Shown here: positions 16,368-25,685 of the stretch, piece after piece
Numbering within the stretch: the first letter of the stretch is position 1
How the letters are laid out: the number at the start of each line of letters is the position of its first letter
Assembly (NCBI GenBank): GCA_023898785.1
Contig: CP060239.1
Coordinates: 1,364,001-1,428,000, forward strand
Direction: 5' to 3'
Source: Rhodospirillales bacterium
GTDB taxonomy: Bacteria; Pseudomonadota; Alphaproteobacteria; Micavibrionales; Micavibrionaceae
DNA: 64,000 nucleotides
Notes under the pieces: model-generated
What the model saw: only the letters and a program-made list of their open reading frames with translations
Database searches by the model: none
What the model was told of the DNA's origin: nothing
Translations under genes and position numbers: made by a program

Positions 16368-17354
16368 ATGTCTGAAAAAACAAAATTTAACGCCATGACC
16401 AACCGCCACGACTTCCATGAGGTCGTGGACGAACTTTTTGCCGCACTTCGTCCCCAAAAACAGCAAAAGAACTTTTTTAATGCTCTTTCCGCACAAAAAC
16501 GAGAAGAACTCACCACGGCGTTTAATCGAACAAGCATGGCGCGGAGCACTTTTCTTCAATACATGGAGGATCTGGCAAGACTTATAGGCCATAAATACGT
16601 CACTGATTTCGTTATCCTCGACAGCCCCAAAGATCTGGAAAAGGCTGCGGAAAAAATGTTCGACGAAGATCGTAATATGCACGATCTGAACCGGGGGAGA
16701 GTTTTATTTACCTCTTATGAACAGTACGAGCTTTTCATCAGGCGTTTTGTGCAAAAGAAAGGCTCCAAAAAGTTTCATGAAACATGGCAGGATAAAATTA
16801 CCGTCATCGAAGGAAAGCAAGATGATTACCTTAAAAAATGCCGGAAAAGCGGTTATGCCGGCGCATATCATTTCGATGTTCAGGTTGCTTGCGGGAAAGA
16901 TCAGAAATGTGCCGAACTTGAAATACAAATGATGCCCAAAGATATGGTCGGGACATATGATCTCTCGCATCATTTATACGACCTCATAAAGGTTATTGAA
17001 TACGAATCCAAGAAGCGCGCTCTATCTGATGCCGAAAACACTGTTCTAAGGGCTTTGATTACTGCCAATACGGCTTTATGGGACCATGCCGCGCTCCAAA
17101 CCGGTTTTATTCAGGCCCGTGAAAGACCGCGTCCACACTATGTATCCGAACAAGACTATGCCGAGTCCTCGGCGCTTTTAACAACTTTGCTCGGTCGCCT
17201 TTATGCGAAAAATGAAAACAAGCGAACCAGGAAAGAACGGTGGTTAATTGCCGCTCTGGAAGAGGCAGGCTATGCGCTCAACGCTGTCTACCATTTACAA
17301 AAACAAAACAGGCCCAATGCGCATCAGGATTTCTATGAAACACCTGAAAACTGA
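16368..17354 (+). CDS. Protein resembling the RelA/SpoT nucleotidyltransferase fold
   Basis: A 328-residue protein that I cannot assign firmly. Its centre has features of the RelA/SpoT synthetase fold in the right order: MHDLNRGRVLFTSYEQYELF (compare D-x-x-G-x-R-V), KITVIEGKQDDYLKK, SGYAGAYHFDVQV (compare NGYRSLHT...) and AELEIQMMP (compare EIQIRT), followed by HHLYDLIKV. The flanking regions are helical. There is no hydrolase HD domain, TGS or ACT domain, so it would be a small, divergent alarmone-synthetase-like or tRNA/ADP-transferase-like protein. The ATG at 16368 (MSEKTKFNAM) is the best start; GTG codons at 16356 and 16359 are alternatives. It is convergent with alaS, with six bases between the stop codons. 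Confidence 0.45.
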   Translation: MSEKTKFNAMTNRHDFHEVVDELFAALRPQKQQKNFFNALSAQKREELTTAFNRTSMARSTFLQYMEDLARLIGHKYVTDFVILDSPKDLEKAAEKMFDEDRNMHDLNRGRVLFTSYEQYELFIRRFVQKKGSKKFHETWQDKITVIEGKQDDYLKKCRKSGYAGAYHFDVQVACGKDQKCAELEIQMMPKDMVGTYDLSHHLYDLIKVIEYESKKRALSDAENTVLRALITANTALWDHAALQTGFIQARERPRPHYVSEQDYAESSALLTTLLGRLYAKNENKRTRKERWLIAALEEAGYALNAVYHLQKQNRPNAHQDFYETPEN

Positions 17355-17360
17355 CGGGCT

Positions 17361-20036
17361 TTAACCCGCCATCGCCTTTTCAATCCCCGTCACCGCGTCA
17401 TTGGCCGCGCTGGCATCGGGACCGCCGGCCTGAGCCATATCGGGACGGCCGCCGCCGCCTTTGCCGCCGAGTTTTTCCGCGCCGAGTTTGACCAGATCGA
17501 CCGCGTTGATTTTGGCGGTCAGGTCTTCGGTGACGGCGACAACGATGGAGGCTTTGCCGTCATTGGTGGCCACCAATGCAATCACGCCGGAGCCGAGTTT
17601 TTTCTTCAGATCGTCGGCCATGGGTTTAAGGTCCTTGGGCGGGAAATCTTCGAGCACCTTGCCAATGAATTTCACGCCGCCAATGTCCTTGATATCGTTA
17701 TCGGAAGCCGAGGCGCCTTGCTTGCGGCGCTGATCGGAGATTTGTTTTTGCAGCTTTTTATTGGCGACGCGTAAGGCCTCCTCATCGCCAAGATCGACCT
17801 TTTCAGGTTGGCCGCCGAGGGCCTCAAGGTCTTTGCACAGCGCGGCATAATCAGCGGCCAGTTTATCCAGCACAGCTTGCGCGGCGGCTTGTTTGTCCTG
17901 TTTATATTTCTCGACCGCTTCGCCGGTGATGGCCTCGAGGCGGCGCACGCCTGCGGACAGGGCGCTTTCGGAAATGATTTTGAACGGGCCGATCTCGCCG
18001 GTTTTTTTGACGTGGGTGCCGCCGCAGAGTTCGATGGAGAATTCGCGGTTTTTGTCTTTTGTGCCCATGGCAACAACGCGAACCTCGCTGTCATATTTCT
18101 CACCGAACAGCGCCATCGCGCCGGTTTCACGAGCTTCATCAAGGCCCATCAGGCGGGTCGTAACAGGCGTATCGGCTTTGATCTCGGCGGCGACGATTTC
18201 TTCGACGCGAGCGATTTCTTCGGGCTTGATCGCTTTAGGGTGGGAAATGTCGAAACGGGTGCGCTGCGCATCCTGCAGCGAGCCTTTCTGTGCGACGTGA
18301 TCGCCGAGCACGCGGCGCAGAGCCTCGTGCATCAGGTGGGTGGCCGAATGGTTGGCGCGGATGGCAGAGCGGCGCATATGGTTGACTTCCATCTGCACAT
18401 TTTCACCGACCTTCACATCATTGGCGGTTTGCGCCCTATGCGCGAAAATGCTGCCAACAAATTTTTTGGTATCGATGACTTCAATATCGCCATTCGTATG
18501 GGTTAGGTTACCCTTGTCGCCGACCTGCCCGCCGCTTTCGGCGTAGAACGGAGTCTGGTTGGTGATGATGTAGCCTTCTTCACCGGATTTGAGCATTTCG
18601 GCGCGGTGGCCGTCTTTGACGATGGCTAAAATCTGGCCTTCGGCGGCTTCAACCTCATAGCCGAGGAATTCGGTCGGACCGAAATCGTCGAGAATATCAT
18701 ACCAGATTTTTTCGGTGGCGGCATCGCCGGAGCCGGACCACGCGGCGCGGGCTTTGGCTTTTTGCTCTTCCATGCAGGTGTTAAAGCCGTCTTCATCGAC
18801 TTCGATATTCTGGCTTTTGAGTGCGTCCTGGGTAAGGTCGAGCGGAAAACCGTAAGTGTCGTAGAGCTTGAAGGCGACATCGCCTGGGAATTTTTTACCG
18901 CTGGAGACTTTTTCGGTCTCTTCCTCAAGCATTTTAAGGCCGCGATCGAGAGTGAGTTTAAAGCGCTCTTCCTCGGATTTGAGGGTTTCGACGATCAGGC
19001 TTTCGGCGCGGCCAAGCTCCGGATAGGCCTCGCCCATTTTCTCCAGCAGCGTGGGGAAGAGTTTGCACATCAAAGGATCTTGTGCGCCCAGCAAGTGCGC
19101 ATGGCGCATACCGCGGCGCATAATCCGGCGCAGAACATAACCGCGTCCTTCGTTCGAGGGCATGACGCCATCGGCCATCAGGAAGGCCGAGCAGCGGATG
19201 TGATCGGCGATGACGCGGTGAGATGCGCTCATATCGCCATCGGGATCAACGCCCGTCAAGTCGGCGGAGTGTTCAATAAGGCCGCGCATAATGTCGATGG
19301 CATAGTTATCGTGAGAGCCCATCAAGGTTGCGGCAATGCGCTCAAGGCCCATGCCGGTATCGACGCTTTGGGCGGGCAGATCGATGCGCGTATCGGCATC
19401 GACTTGCTCGTATTGCATGAAGACATTGTTCCAGATCTCGATAAAGCGGTCGCCATCTTCTTCCGGGGAGCCCGGCGGACCGCCCCAGATATGATCACCG
19501 TGATCATAGAAAATTTCAGTGCACGGGCCGCACGGGCCGGTATCACCCATGCGCCAGAAGTTATCGTCGGTGGGGATGCGGATGATTTTTTCATCAGCCA
19601 GCCCTGAAACCTTTTTCCAGATGGCGGCGGCTTCTTCATCGGAAGAGTGGACGGTGACACAGAGTTTTTCGGCGGGAAGGGCGAAGTTTTTGGTGACCAG
19701 TTCCCAGGCAAAAGCAATGGCGTCGTCTTTGAAATAATCGCCGAAGGAAAAATTGCCGAGCATTTCGAAAAAAGTATGGTGGCGCGCGGTATAGCCAACA
19801 TTATCGAGGTCGTTGTGCTTTCCGCCGGCGCGGACGCATTTTTGGCTGGTCGTCGCGCGGGTGTAGGGGCGCTTGTCCTTGCCGGTGAACACGTCCTTAA
19901 ACTGGACCATCCCGGAATTCACGAACATCAATGTGGGGTCGTTTTGCGGGACCAGAGGCGAGGATTCGACGACCGTGTGGCCCTTCCCTTTGAAGAAACT
20001 TAAAAATTCGCTGCGGATGTCATTGACAGTTTTCAT
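17361..20036 (-). CDS. alaS: Alanine--tRNA ligase
   Basis: An 891-residue class II synthetase. Catalytic domain: RSEFLSFFKGKGHTVVESSP, then GNFSFGDYFKDDAI and GMGLERIAATLMG. Editing domain with zinc-binding motifs NHSATHLMHEALR and CGGTHVKKTGEIG, which removes Ser and Gly mischarged on tRNA-Ala. The C-terminal oligomerisation (C-Ala) domain ends with the glycine-rich GGKGGGGRPDMAQAGG. The length is standard. The gene stands alone on the minus strand, with the ATG at 20034-20036 and 39 bases to the divergent hisN-like start. Confidence 0.98.
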   Translation of the reverse strand: MKTVNDIRSEFLSFFKGKGHTVVESSPLVPQNDPTLMFVNSGMVQFKDVFTGKDKRPYTRATTSQKCVRAGGKHNDLDNVGYTARHHTFFEMLGNFSFGDYFKDDAIAFAWELVTKNFALPAEKLCVTVHSSDEEAAAIWKKVSGLADEKIIRIPTDDNFWRMGDTGPCGPCTEIFYDHGDHIWGGPPGSPEEDGDRFIEIWNNVFMQYEQVDADTRIDLPAQSVDTGMGLERIAATLMGSHDNYAIDIMRGLIEHSADLTGVDPDGDMSASHRVIADHIRCSAFLMADGVMPSNEGRGYVLRRIMRRGMRHAHLLGAQDPLMCKLFPTLLEKMGEAYPELGRAESLIVETLKSEEERFKLTLDRGLKMLEEETEKVSSGKKFPGDVAFKLYDTYGFPLDLTQDALKSQNIEVDEDGFNTCMEEQKAKARAAWSGSGDAATEKIWYDILDDFGPTEFLGYEVEAAEGQILAIVKDGHRAEMLKSGEEGYIITNQTPFYAESGGQVGDKGNLTHTNGDIEVIDTKKFVGSIFAHRAQTANDVKVGENVQMEVNHMRRSAIRANHSATHLMHEALRRVLGDHVAQKGSLQDAQRTRFDISHPKAIKPEEIARVEEIVAAEIKADTPVTTRLMGLDEARETGAMALFGEKYDSEVRVVAMGTKDKNREFSIELCGGTHVKKTGEIGPFKIISESALSAGVRRLEAITGEAVEKYKQDKQAAAQAVLDKLAADYAALCKDLEALGGQPEKVDLGDEEALRVANKKLQKQISDQRRKQGASASDNDIKDIGGVKFIGKVLEDFPPKDLKPMADDLKKKLGSGVIALVATNDGKASIVVAVTEDLTAKINAVDLVKLGAEKLGGKGGGGRPDMAQAGGPDASAANDAVTGIEKAMAG

Positions 20037-20075
20037 AGCCTGCGCTCTATTTCCTTATTGAGTGAAGGAGTATTT

Positions 20076-20828
20076 ATGAACGAATTTGTAACGCTTGCCA
20101 AGAGGTTGGCTGATGAGGCTGGCAAAATTGTTAAGCGCTATTACCGCCAACCGTTTGATGTGATCAGCAAAGAAGACGAAAGTCCGGTGACGATTGCCGA
20201 TCGCAAGATTGAGGAGCGGATGCGCGAGATCCTTGAAGATGCGCGTCCGCAGGATGGGATTTATGGCGAAGAGCACGGCGTTAAGACTGGTGAGAGCGGG
20301 CTTACGTGGGTTCTGGACCCGATTGACGGGACAAAGAGTTTTGTGATTGGGCGCCCGACTTTCGGGACTTTGATTGCTTTGTGCGAGGATAGCATACCCA
20401 AGCTAGGGGTGATTGACCAACCGATCCTTGGTGAACGATGGATTGGTGATGGTGAACAGACTTTTTTTAATGGAAGGCCCGTTCAATGTGCGCCTTGTGC
20501 CTCCATCGAGACTGCCCGGATCGGCAGCACGACCCCGGCGATGTTTGAAGCAACCGGCCCGGTTTATAAAAATTTCAATGAAGGGCGGTTTTTCTGGGGC
20601 GGAGATTGCTATCAATACGGACTGATGGCCTGCGGTTTTGTTGATATTATTCTGGAAGCCGATATGAAGCCGTATGATTATGCGGCGCTGGTGCCCATAG
20701 TACAGGGTGCAGGCGGGCATATCTCTGATTTTAGCGGTGCGGCATTGATATTAGAGAGTGATGGCAGCGTTGTGGCCTGCGGCGATCCCGGCCTATGGCC
20801 CGAGATGCATAAACGCCTGTCAGCGTAA
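20076..20828 (+). CDS. hisN: Inositol-monophosphatase family protein, HisN-type histidinol-phosphatase
   Basis: A 250-residue Mg2+-dependent phosphatase. Motifs: SPVTIADRKIEE, WVLDPIDGTKSFVIGRPTFG (metal-binding DPIDGT) and DMKPYDYAALVPIVQGAGG. The DGTKSF run and the tail GGDCYQYGLMACGFVDIILE are more like HisN, which dephosphorylates L-histidinol phosphate in many Alphaproteobacteria, than like SuhB. The exact substrate is still inferred. The ATG at 20076 is preceded by AAGGAG at 20065-20070; an upstream in-frame TTG has no such site. No other his genes are in the window. A second family member, cysQ, lies at 45 kb. Confidence 0.85.
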   Translation: MNEFVTLAKRLADEAGKIVKRYYRQPFDVISKEDESPVTIADRKIEERMREILEDARPQDGIYGEEHGVKTGESGLTWVLDPIDGTKSFVIGRPTFGTLIALCEDSIPKLGVIDQPILGERWIGDGEQTFFNGRPVQCAPCASIETARIGSTTPAMFEATGPVYKNFNEGRFFWGGDCYQYGLMACGFVDIILEADMKPYDYAALVPIVQGAGGHISDFSGAALILESDGSVVACGDPGLWPEMHKRLSA

Positions 20829-20838
20829 ATTAAGAGCG

Positions 20839-20910
20839 TCATTGCGAGCGCCAGCGAAACAATCCAAAATAGATTGCCGCGTCGGGCTCAACGCCCTCCT
20901 CGCAATGACA
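20839..20910. repeat. CATTGCGAG-type dispersed inverted repeat, copy 1
   Basis: The 72-bp intergenic element begins GTCATTGCGAG and ends CTCGCAATGAC, its exact reverse complement, with a CAATCC-containing middle. A related copy lies at 52486-52563. Such elements are common REP-like palindromic repeats in Alphaproteobacteria. Here it sits between the convergent hisN and slt genes and could act as a transcription terminator or RNA stabiliser. Confidence 0.8.
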
Positions 20911-20917
20911 ATATGTT

Positions 20918-23014
20918 TTACAATGCATGCGCGTTATATTTCGCAGGCTGGCTGGCGGCGATGGCGTCCAGTGTTGGGGTGTTTTGTCCTTCGCGCAGGC
21001 GGTAGATCCAGTAGTTGGACAGCACTCGTTCGACATAGGCGCGTGTTTCACCAGAAGGAATTAGTTCAATAAACAGCAGCGGGTCTTTGACGTCTGACCA
21101 GCGGCTCTTCCATTTTGCCAGATTGCCCGGACCGGCATTATAGGCGATCAAGAGATAAATCAGGTCATCTTCAACAACGCTCGATTCCAGCAACTCTTCC
21201 AAATAACGCTGTCCCAGTTCCAGATTGGTTTCGGGATGATCGAGCCTTGCGCCTTTCTGATCGGAAACGGATTTGGCCGTGGCGGGCATAAGCTGCATCA
21301 AGCCTTTTGCGCCGCTGGGGCTTTTTGCGCGCGGATCAAAGCGTGATTCCTGGCGCATAATTGCATGGACCAACGCCGGATCGATCTTGTAGCCTTCCTG
21401 AGGCTGCCAGGGCCCGGTCGGATAAAGTGCGGCGTCATAAAAACTGCCCTGCTCATTGGCCGCAGAACTGGCAGCGCGCAACGCAAGGCCAGGAAGATTT
21501 GCGTAAGACGCGTAAGACAGCAGCGCTTTGTGCTGATCATCATTTTCCGGACGGATGCGGATAAGCTCGGCCTGGGCCAGATCGGAGCGTCCTGCCAGCA
21601 CCAGCGCCATTGCGCGGTTGGCCGCCGGAATTTCGCTTAAAATATCCATGTATTCCTTGGTAAAAGCCGGAACTTTCCAGTTGAAATCAAAATCCTGTCC
21701 CAGAGCGCGCGTAGAAATCAGGCCGTAGAATGTACGCGGCTGGTTTAGCCCGCGGCGCAGCCAAATGCTTACGGCCTTGATATTGCCCGTACGCATATGA
21801 GCGCGGGCGGCCCAATACGCGCCAGCAGCAGCTGTCCAGCTTGAGGCATAGGGCGAACGCGCAACCACTTCAAAATGGCGCGAAGCAGCGCTATATCGCT
21901 TAGCGCGCCAAGCCACCAATCCGGCAATCCAGCCTGCCTTCGGCACATGCAGACCAGAACGCTTTACGCTTTGATCTGCTAATTTTTCCGCCTCATCGGC
22001 GTTACCACTATAGAGATAGCCAGCAGCAATTTCACCGCGCAATAAATCATATTCGACATTATCCAAAATAGCGGCATTGGCTTGCAAGGCTTCATGGGCC
22101 TGTGATAGCTCTCCTTTTCTGACCAATGAGAAAATATTGCGGTTCAGATCGTTAAGCATGCGAATATCTTCATCACTGCGCGCGCGCGATGAAACATATC
22201 TTTTCCCCAGGCGCATGGTCGGCTCGCTTGTACGCGTAATACCGTATGCCTTGCCGGGAACTTGAATCCTTGCATTTACGCCGTCAGGCCTGCGCGCTTG
22301 CGCCAATTTGTAAACCTGATCTGCGCCGGGATAATCGGCGAACAGATCCAGCCAACCGCTCAGCTCTGTAAAAGTAGAGTTATAGGCTGTAGGGTGCATG
22401 TAGCGTTGAAATAGAACATGACCAAGCAACCTTGGATCGTCTATTTCTTTCATCATGTTATCAGCTGCCCTGATGTCGCCTTTACGCTGATATTCAAAAA
22501 TTTCTTTGTATAATTCGGCCTGTACTCTGCTTATGGGTTTTTTCGATATACCTTCACGGGTTTTTTGCATCAGCACTTCTATTACGCCAAGTTTGACCGG
22601 AATCCTTTCAGGTTTTTGCGGCGGGATCGGCGTTGTTGAAAAATTCAGCAAAGACGCCGTAAACTCCAGAACATTGAAACCAGGCCCAGAGTCTGATTGT
22701 TCTTGTGGTTCCGGTTTTGATTCTTGCAGCTGCGTTTCCAGAGTTAGCTCCTTGGGTTCCGGCATCGTTTGCGGTGTTGATTCGATTTTGGATTCTGGAG
22801 TTGGCGGCCCTTCTTCCTTGTCTGAAGAAAACAGGTTGAACACTTCAAAGAACAGAAAACTTTCTGTTTTCTCAGGTTTTTTATCCGGAACAGGTGTGTC
22901 TTGCGCCCGTGTACTTTGAGGCATAGCGCATACAAGCAGGCATACAACCGCCAGCACAGTAAAACTGCGCATGCGCACCAAACGCAAACTCCAATTTCCG
23001 AGCAAAAACAGCAT
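20918..23014 (-). CDS. Soluble lytic murein transglycosylase (Slt-type)
   Basis: Up to 698 residues. A signal peptide (RSFTVLAVVCLLVCAMPQSTRAQ) precedes a Pro/Glu/Ser-rich linker (to about 140), a long helical superhelix (150-510; the DYPGADQVYKLA and EKLADQSVKRSGLHVPKAGW regions), and a C-terminal SLT domain with catalytic Glu in HAIMRQESRFDPRAKSPSG, then GLMQLMPATA, NLELGQRYLEELL and LIAYNAGPGN. It cleaves peptidoglycan glycan strands to 1,6-anhydromuropeptides in the periplasm. The start is uncertain: ATG at 23014 or ATG at 22972, the latter giving a compact signal peptide. The linker is longer than in E. coli Slt70. Confidence 0.92.
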   Translation of the reverse strand: MLFLLGNWSLRLVRMRSFTVLAVVCLLVCAMPQSTRAQDTPVPDKKPEKTESFLFFEVFNLFSSDKEEGPPTPESKIESTPQTMPEPKELTLETQLQESKPEPQEQSDSGPGFNVLEFTASLLNFSTTPIPPQKPERIPVKLGVIEVLMQKTREGISKKPISRVQAELYKEIFEYQRKGDIRAADNMMKEIDDPRLLGHVLFQRYMHPTAYNSTFTELSGWLDLFADYPGADQVYKLAQARRPDGVNARIQVPGKAYGITRTSEPTMRLGKRYVSSRARSDEDIRMLNDLNRNIFSLVRKGELSQAHEALQANAAILDNVEYDLLRGEIAAGYLYSGNADEAEKLADQSVKRSGLHVPKAGWIAGLVAWRAKRYSAASRHFEVVARSPYASSWTAAAGAYWAARAHMRTGNIKAVSIWLRRGLNQPRTFYGLISTRALGQDFDFNWKVPAFTKEYMDILSEIPAANRAMALVLAGRSDLAQAELIRIRPENDDQHKALLSYASYANLPGLALRAASSAANEQGSFYDAALYPTGPWQPQEGYKIDPALVHAIMRQESRFDPRAKSPSGAKGLMQLMPATAKSVSDQKGARLDHPETNLELGQRYLEELLESSVVEDDLIYLLIAYNAGPGNLAKWKSRWSDVKDPLLFIELIPSGETRAYVERVLSNYWIYRLREGQNTPTLDAIAASQPAKYNAHAL

Positions 23015-23075
23015 GGATGTGAAATTACAACAATGGCTGAGGAGTGTCTATAATTACAAAAGCTAATGTGATAAA

Positions 23076-23948
23076 TCAGGCTTCTATGAGGCCTAATTCA
23101 CGGCGCCGTGCTTGCAGTAAGAGCATATCAGCCCAAACAGCTTTTTTTTGTGCGGGTGTGCGCAGCAAATAGGCCGGATGATAAGTTGCAATGGCGGGGA
23201 TGGGGGCCGCGCCTTCTTGCAATTCGGGAGTTTGAGGCAAATAGTCATGCCAGATCTTTCGCAGGCGTGAAATGCTTTCATCGCGGCCCAGGAGCGCTTT
23301 GGCTGAAACGCTGCCACACAGAATGAGCAATTTAGGTTGTATAAGCTGGATGTGACGTTCGATAAAAGGCAGGCTAACCTCAATTTCTGCCGGGGCAGGC
23401 GTGCGGTTGCCCGGCGGGCGCCAATTGAGGATGTTGGAGATATAGACGGCCCGCGCGGCATCTTCGGCGCGGCGGTCCAAATCGATGCACGCCAGAATGC
23501 GGTCAAGCAATTGCCCGCTGACGCCAACAAAAGGTTTGCCCTGACGATCCTCATCGGCGCCGGGGGCTTCGCCGATCAGCATGACAGGCGCATCGGGGTT
23601 GCCATCGGAAAACACCATATTGGTAGCGGTCTTCTTGATACCAATTCCGTCGAATTCGGTAATCGCTTCACGCAACTCTTCGCGCTTCACGCAAGCCAGC
23701 GCACGCCTGGCTGCTTCGTTGCGCGCAGCAGATTTGCCAAGCGGAATATTGGATGCTGGAATGCCGGAGTGTTGGAAATCGGGCTGCCGGACAGGCTGAT
23801 CGCTCGATGCTGGTGATTCCAATATTCCGGTATTCTTTAATTCCAACATTCTGTTTATCGGCTCGTCAGATAAACATATATCTACCCCGTGATCGAGGTA
23901 GAATTGGAGTGCCGCTTTGGCGCCAGTTTGCATTTGAGTGGTATTCAT
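23076..23948 (-). CDS. Uracil-DNA glycosylase, family 4-like
   Basis: A 290-residue protein whose C-terminal 180 residues are a uracil-DNA glycosylase fold: GEAPGADEDRQGKPFVG (active-site motif A), NILNWRPPGNRTPAPAEIE, LLILCGSVSAKALLG and HPAYLLRTPAQK (motif B). It removes uracil from DNA at the start of base excision repair. In canonical family 4 enzymes four cysteines hold a 4Fe-4S cluster. Here the usual positions before TATNMVF and within the NWRPPGNR and EVSLPF segments are not Cys, so the cluster may be missing. The first 80 residues are variable. It is divergent from the ETF-QO gene, as often seen in Alphaproteobacteria. Confidence 0.85.
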   Translation of the reverse strand: MNTTQMQTGAKAALQFYLDHGVDICLSDEPINRMLELKNTGILESPASSDQPVRQPDFQHSGIPASNIPLGKSAARNEAARRALACVKREELREAITEFDGIGIKKTATNMVFSDGNPDAPVMLIGEAPGADEDRQGKPFVGVSGQLLDRILACIDLDRRAEDAARAVYISNILNWRPPGNRTPAPAEIEVSLPFIERHIQLIQPKLLILCGSVSAKALLGRDESISRLRKIWHDYLPQTPELQEGAAPIPAIATYHPAYLLRTPAQKKAVWADMLLLQARRRELGLIEA

Positions 23949-24035
23949 TGGCTTTTGCCCTTAAAAGTCTATATTTATGCTTGAGGTTTTAGGTTAAAAT
24001 ATAAGTTCAATATATGAAAGAGGTTCATCTCATTT

Positions 24036-25673
24036 ATGCTCGATTCTCTGCGCTCTGATCGCGAAAATATGGAATATGACGTTGTGATAGTAGGTGCGGG
24101 TCCGGCGGGGCTGGCTTGCGCTATTCGATTGAAACAATTGGATACGGATTTGAGTGTTTGTATTCTTGAAAAAGGGTCAGAGGTCGGAGCACATCTGCTT
24201 TCGGGCGCGGTCTTTGAAACGCGGGCGCTAGATGAGCTTATTCCTGATTGGGCTGAGAAAAATGCGCCGCTGCATACGCCGGCGACCAACGATGCCTTCC
24301 TGTTTCTTACGCCGGATAAGGCTTACCCCTTCCCGACGCCACCGCAGATGCATAACAAGGGCCATTATATTATTTCACTCGGCAATCTGGCGCGCTGGTT
24401 AGGTGAGCAAGCGGAAGGACTTGGTGTAGAGATTTTTCCCGGTTTTGCCGCAGCCGAAGTACTTTATAATGACGCGGGCGCTGTGATCGGCGTGGCCACA
24501 GGCGATTTGGGGCTTGATAAAGACGGAAACAAAACCGATGCGTTTGAGCCGGGGATGGAGTTGCATGCGCGCCAAACGGTGTTTGCAGAAGGCTGCCACG
24601 GCTCACTGACAAAGACGCTAATCGGCAAATATGATTTGCGCGCGGCAAGTGATCCGCAAACCTACGGGCTTGGTATTAAGGAGCTGTGGGAAATTGATCC
24701 GGCCAAGCATAAGCCGGGATCTTGTCTGCATACTTTAGGCTGGCCGATGGACCGCAAGACCTATGGCGGGTCATGGATTTATCATCTGGAGGATAATCTG
24801 GTTTCCGTGGGTTTTGTGGTCGGGCTTGATTACCAAAACCCTTATCTTAGCCCTTATGAAGAAATGCAGCGTTTTAAAACGCATCCGGCCATTGCGCCAC
24901 TCTTTGAAGGCGGGCGGCGGGTTTCCTATGGCGCTCGGGCTTTGGTTGAAGGCGGATTTCAATCAATTCCGAAGCTGAGCTTTCCCGGCGGGGTGCTGGT
25001 TGGCGATAGTGCGGGTTTTCTCAATGTGCCGAAAATCAAAGGCAATCACACGGCGATGAAATCAGGCATGGTTGCGGCGGAGAGTCTTGCAGCACATTTG
25101 AAAAATACGGAAGGTTTTGGCAGCGAATGCGATGCCTACCCCCAAGCGATGAAGAAATCATGGGTGTGGAGCGAGCTTAAAAAAGTGCGCAATATCCGCC
25201 CCGGCTTTCATAAGGGATTGTGGCTAGGCTTATTGAATGCAGTTTATGAAACCGTGACGATGGGCCTCTCACCCTGGACGTTAAAAAATCACGCCGATTA
25301 TGCACAACTCAAGAAGGCCACCGAGTGCACACCGATTGAATATCCCAAGCCTGACGGGGTTTTGACGTTTGACCGGCTGACCTCGATTTCGTTTTCAAAC
25401 ACCAATCACGCCGAGGACCAACCTTGTCATTTGCGTCTACGTGATCCGTCGGTACCGGTGGACATCAATTATACAGAATACGCCGGACCGTCACAGCGCT
25501 ATTGTCCGGCTGGCGTGTATGAATTTATTACTGGAGAGGACGGCAAAACAAAATTCCAGATCAATTCGCAAAATTGTGTTCATTGCAAAACCTGTGATAT
25601 TAAAGACCCGTCACAAAATATTGACTGGGTGACACCGCAAGGGGGCGATGGCCCCAATTACCCAAATATGTAA
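24036..25673 (+). CDS. Electron transfer flavoprotein-ubiquinone oxidoreductase
   Basis: A 545-residue membrane-associated flavoprotein that passes electrons from reduced ETF, loaded by acyl-CoA dehydrogenases, to ubiquinone. The N-terminal FAD-binding motif is YDVVIVGAGPAGLACAIRL. The ubiquinone-binding middle contains GGSWIYHLEDNLVSVGFVVG. The C-terminal 4Fe-4S ferredoxin-like domain includes INSQNCVHCKTCDIKDPSQN, with the fourth Cys in the upstream RYCPAGVYEF. An acyl-CoA dehydrogenase that could feed this pathway lies at 49.8-51.4 kb. It is the first gene of a run with the TPR protein and ispE, with only 12 bases to the next start. Confidence 0.96.
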   Translation: MLDSLRSDRENMEYDVVIVGAGPAGLACAIRLKQLDTDLSVCILEKGSEVGAHLLSGAVFETRALDELIPDWAEKNAPLHTPATNDAFLFLTPDKAYPFPTPPQMHNKGHYIISLGNLARWLGEQAEGLGVEIFPGFAAAEVLYNDAGAVIGVATGDLGLDKDGNKTDAFEPGMELHARQTVFAEGCHGSLTKTLIGKYDLRAASDPQTYGLGIKELWEIDPAKHKPGSCLHTLGWPMDRKTYGGSWIYHLEDNLVSVGFVVGLDYQNPYLSPYEEMQRFKTHPAIAPLFEGGRRVSYGARALVEGGFQSIPKLSFPGGVLVGDSAGFLNVPKIKGNHTAMKSGMVAAESLAAHLKNTEGFGSECDAYPQAMKKSWVWSELKKVRNIRPGFHKGLWLGLLNAVYETVTMGLSPWTLKNHADYAQLKKATECTPIEYPKPDGVLTFDRLTSISFSNTNHAEDQPCHLRLRDPSVPVDINYTEYAGPSQRYCPAGVYEFITGEDGKTKFQINSQNCVHCKTCDIKDPSQNIDWVTPQGGDGPNYPNM

Positions 25674-25685
25674 GGCGTAAAAACT

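Noticed and set aside
18762..19607. 281-residue plus-strand frame inside alaS
   Set aside because: Antisense shadow of alaS; composition follows the complementary codons.
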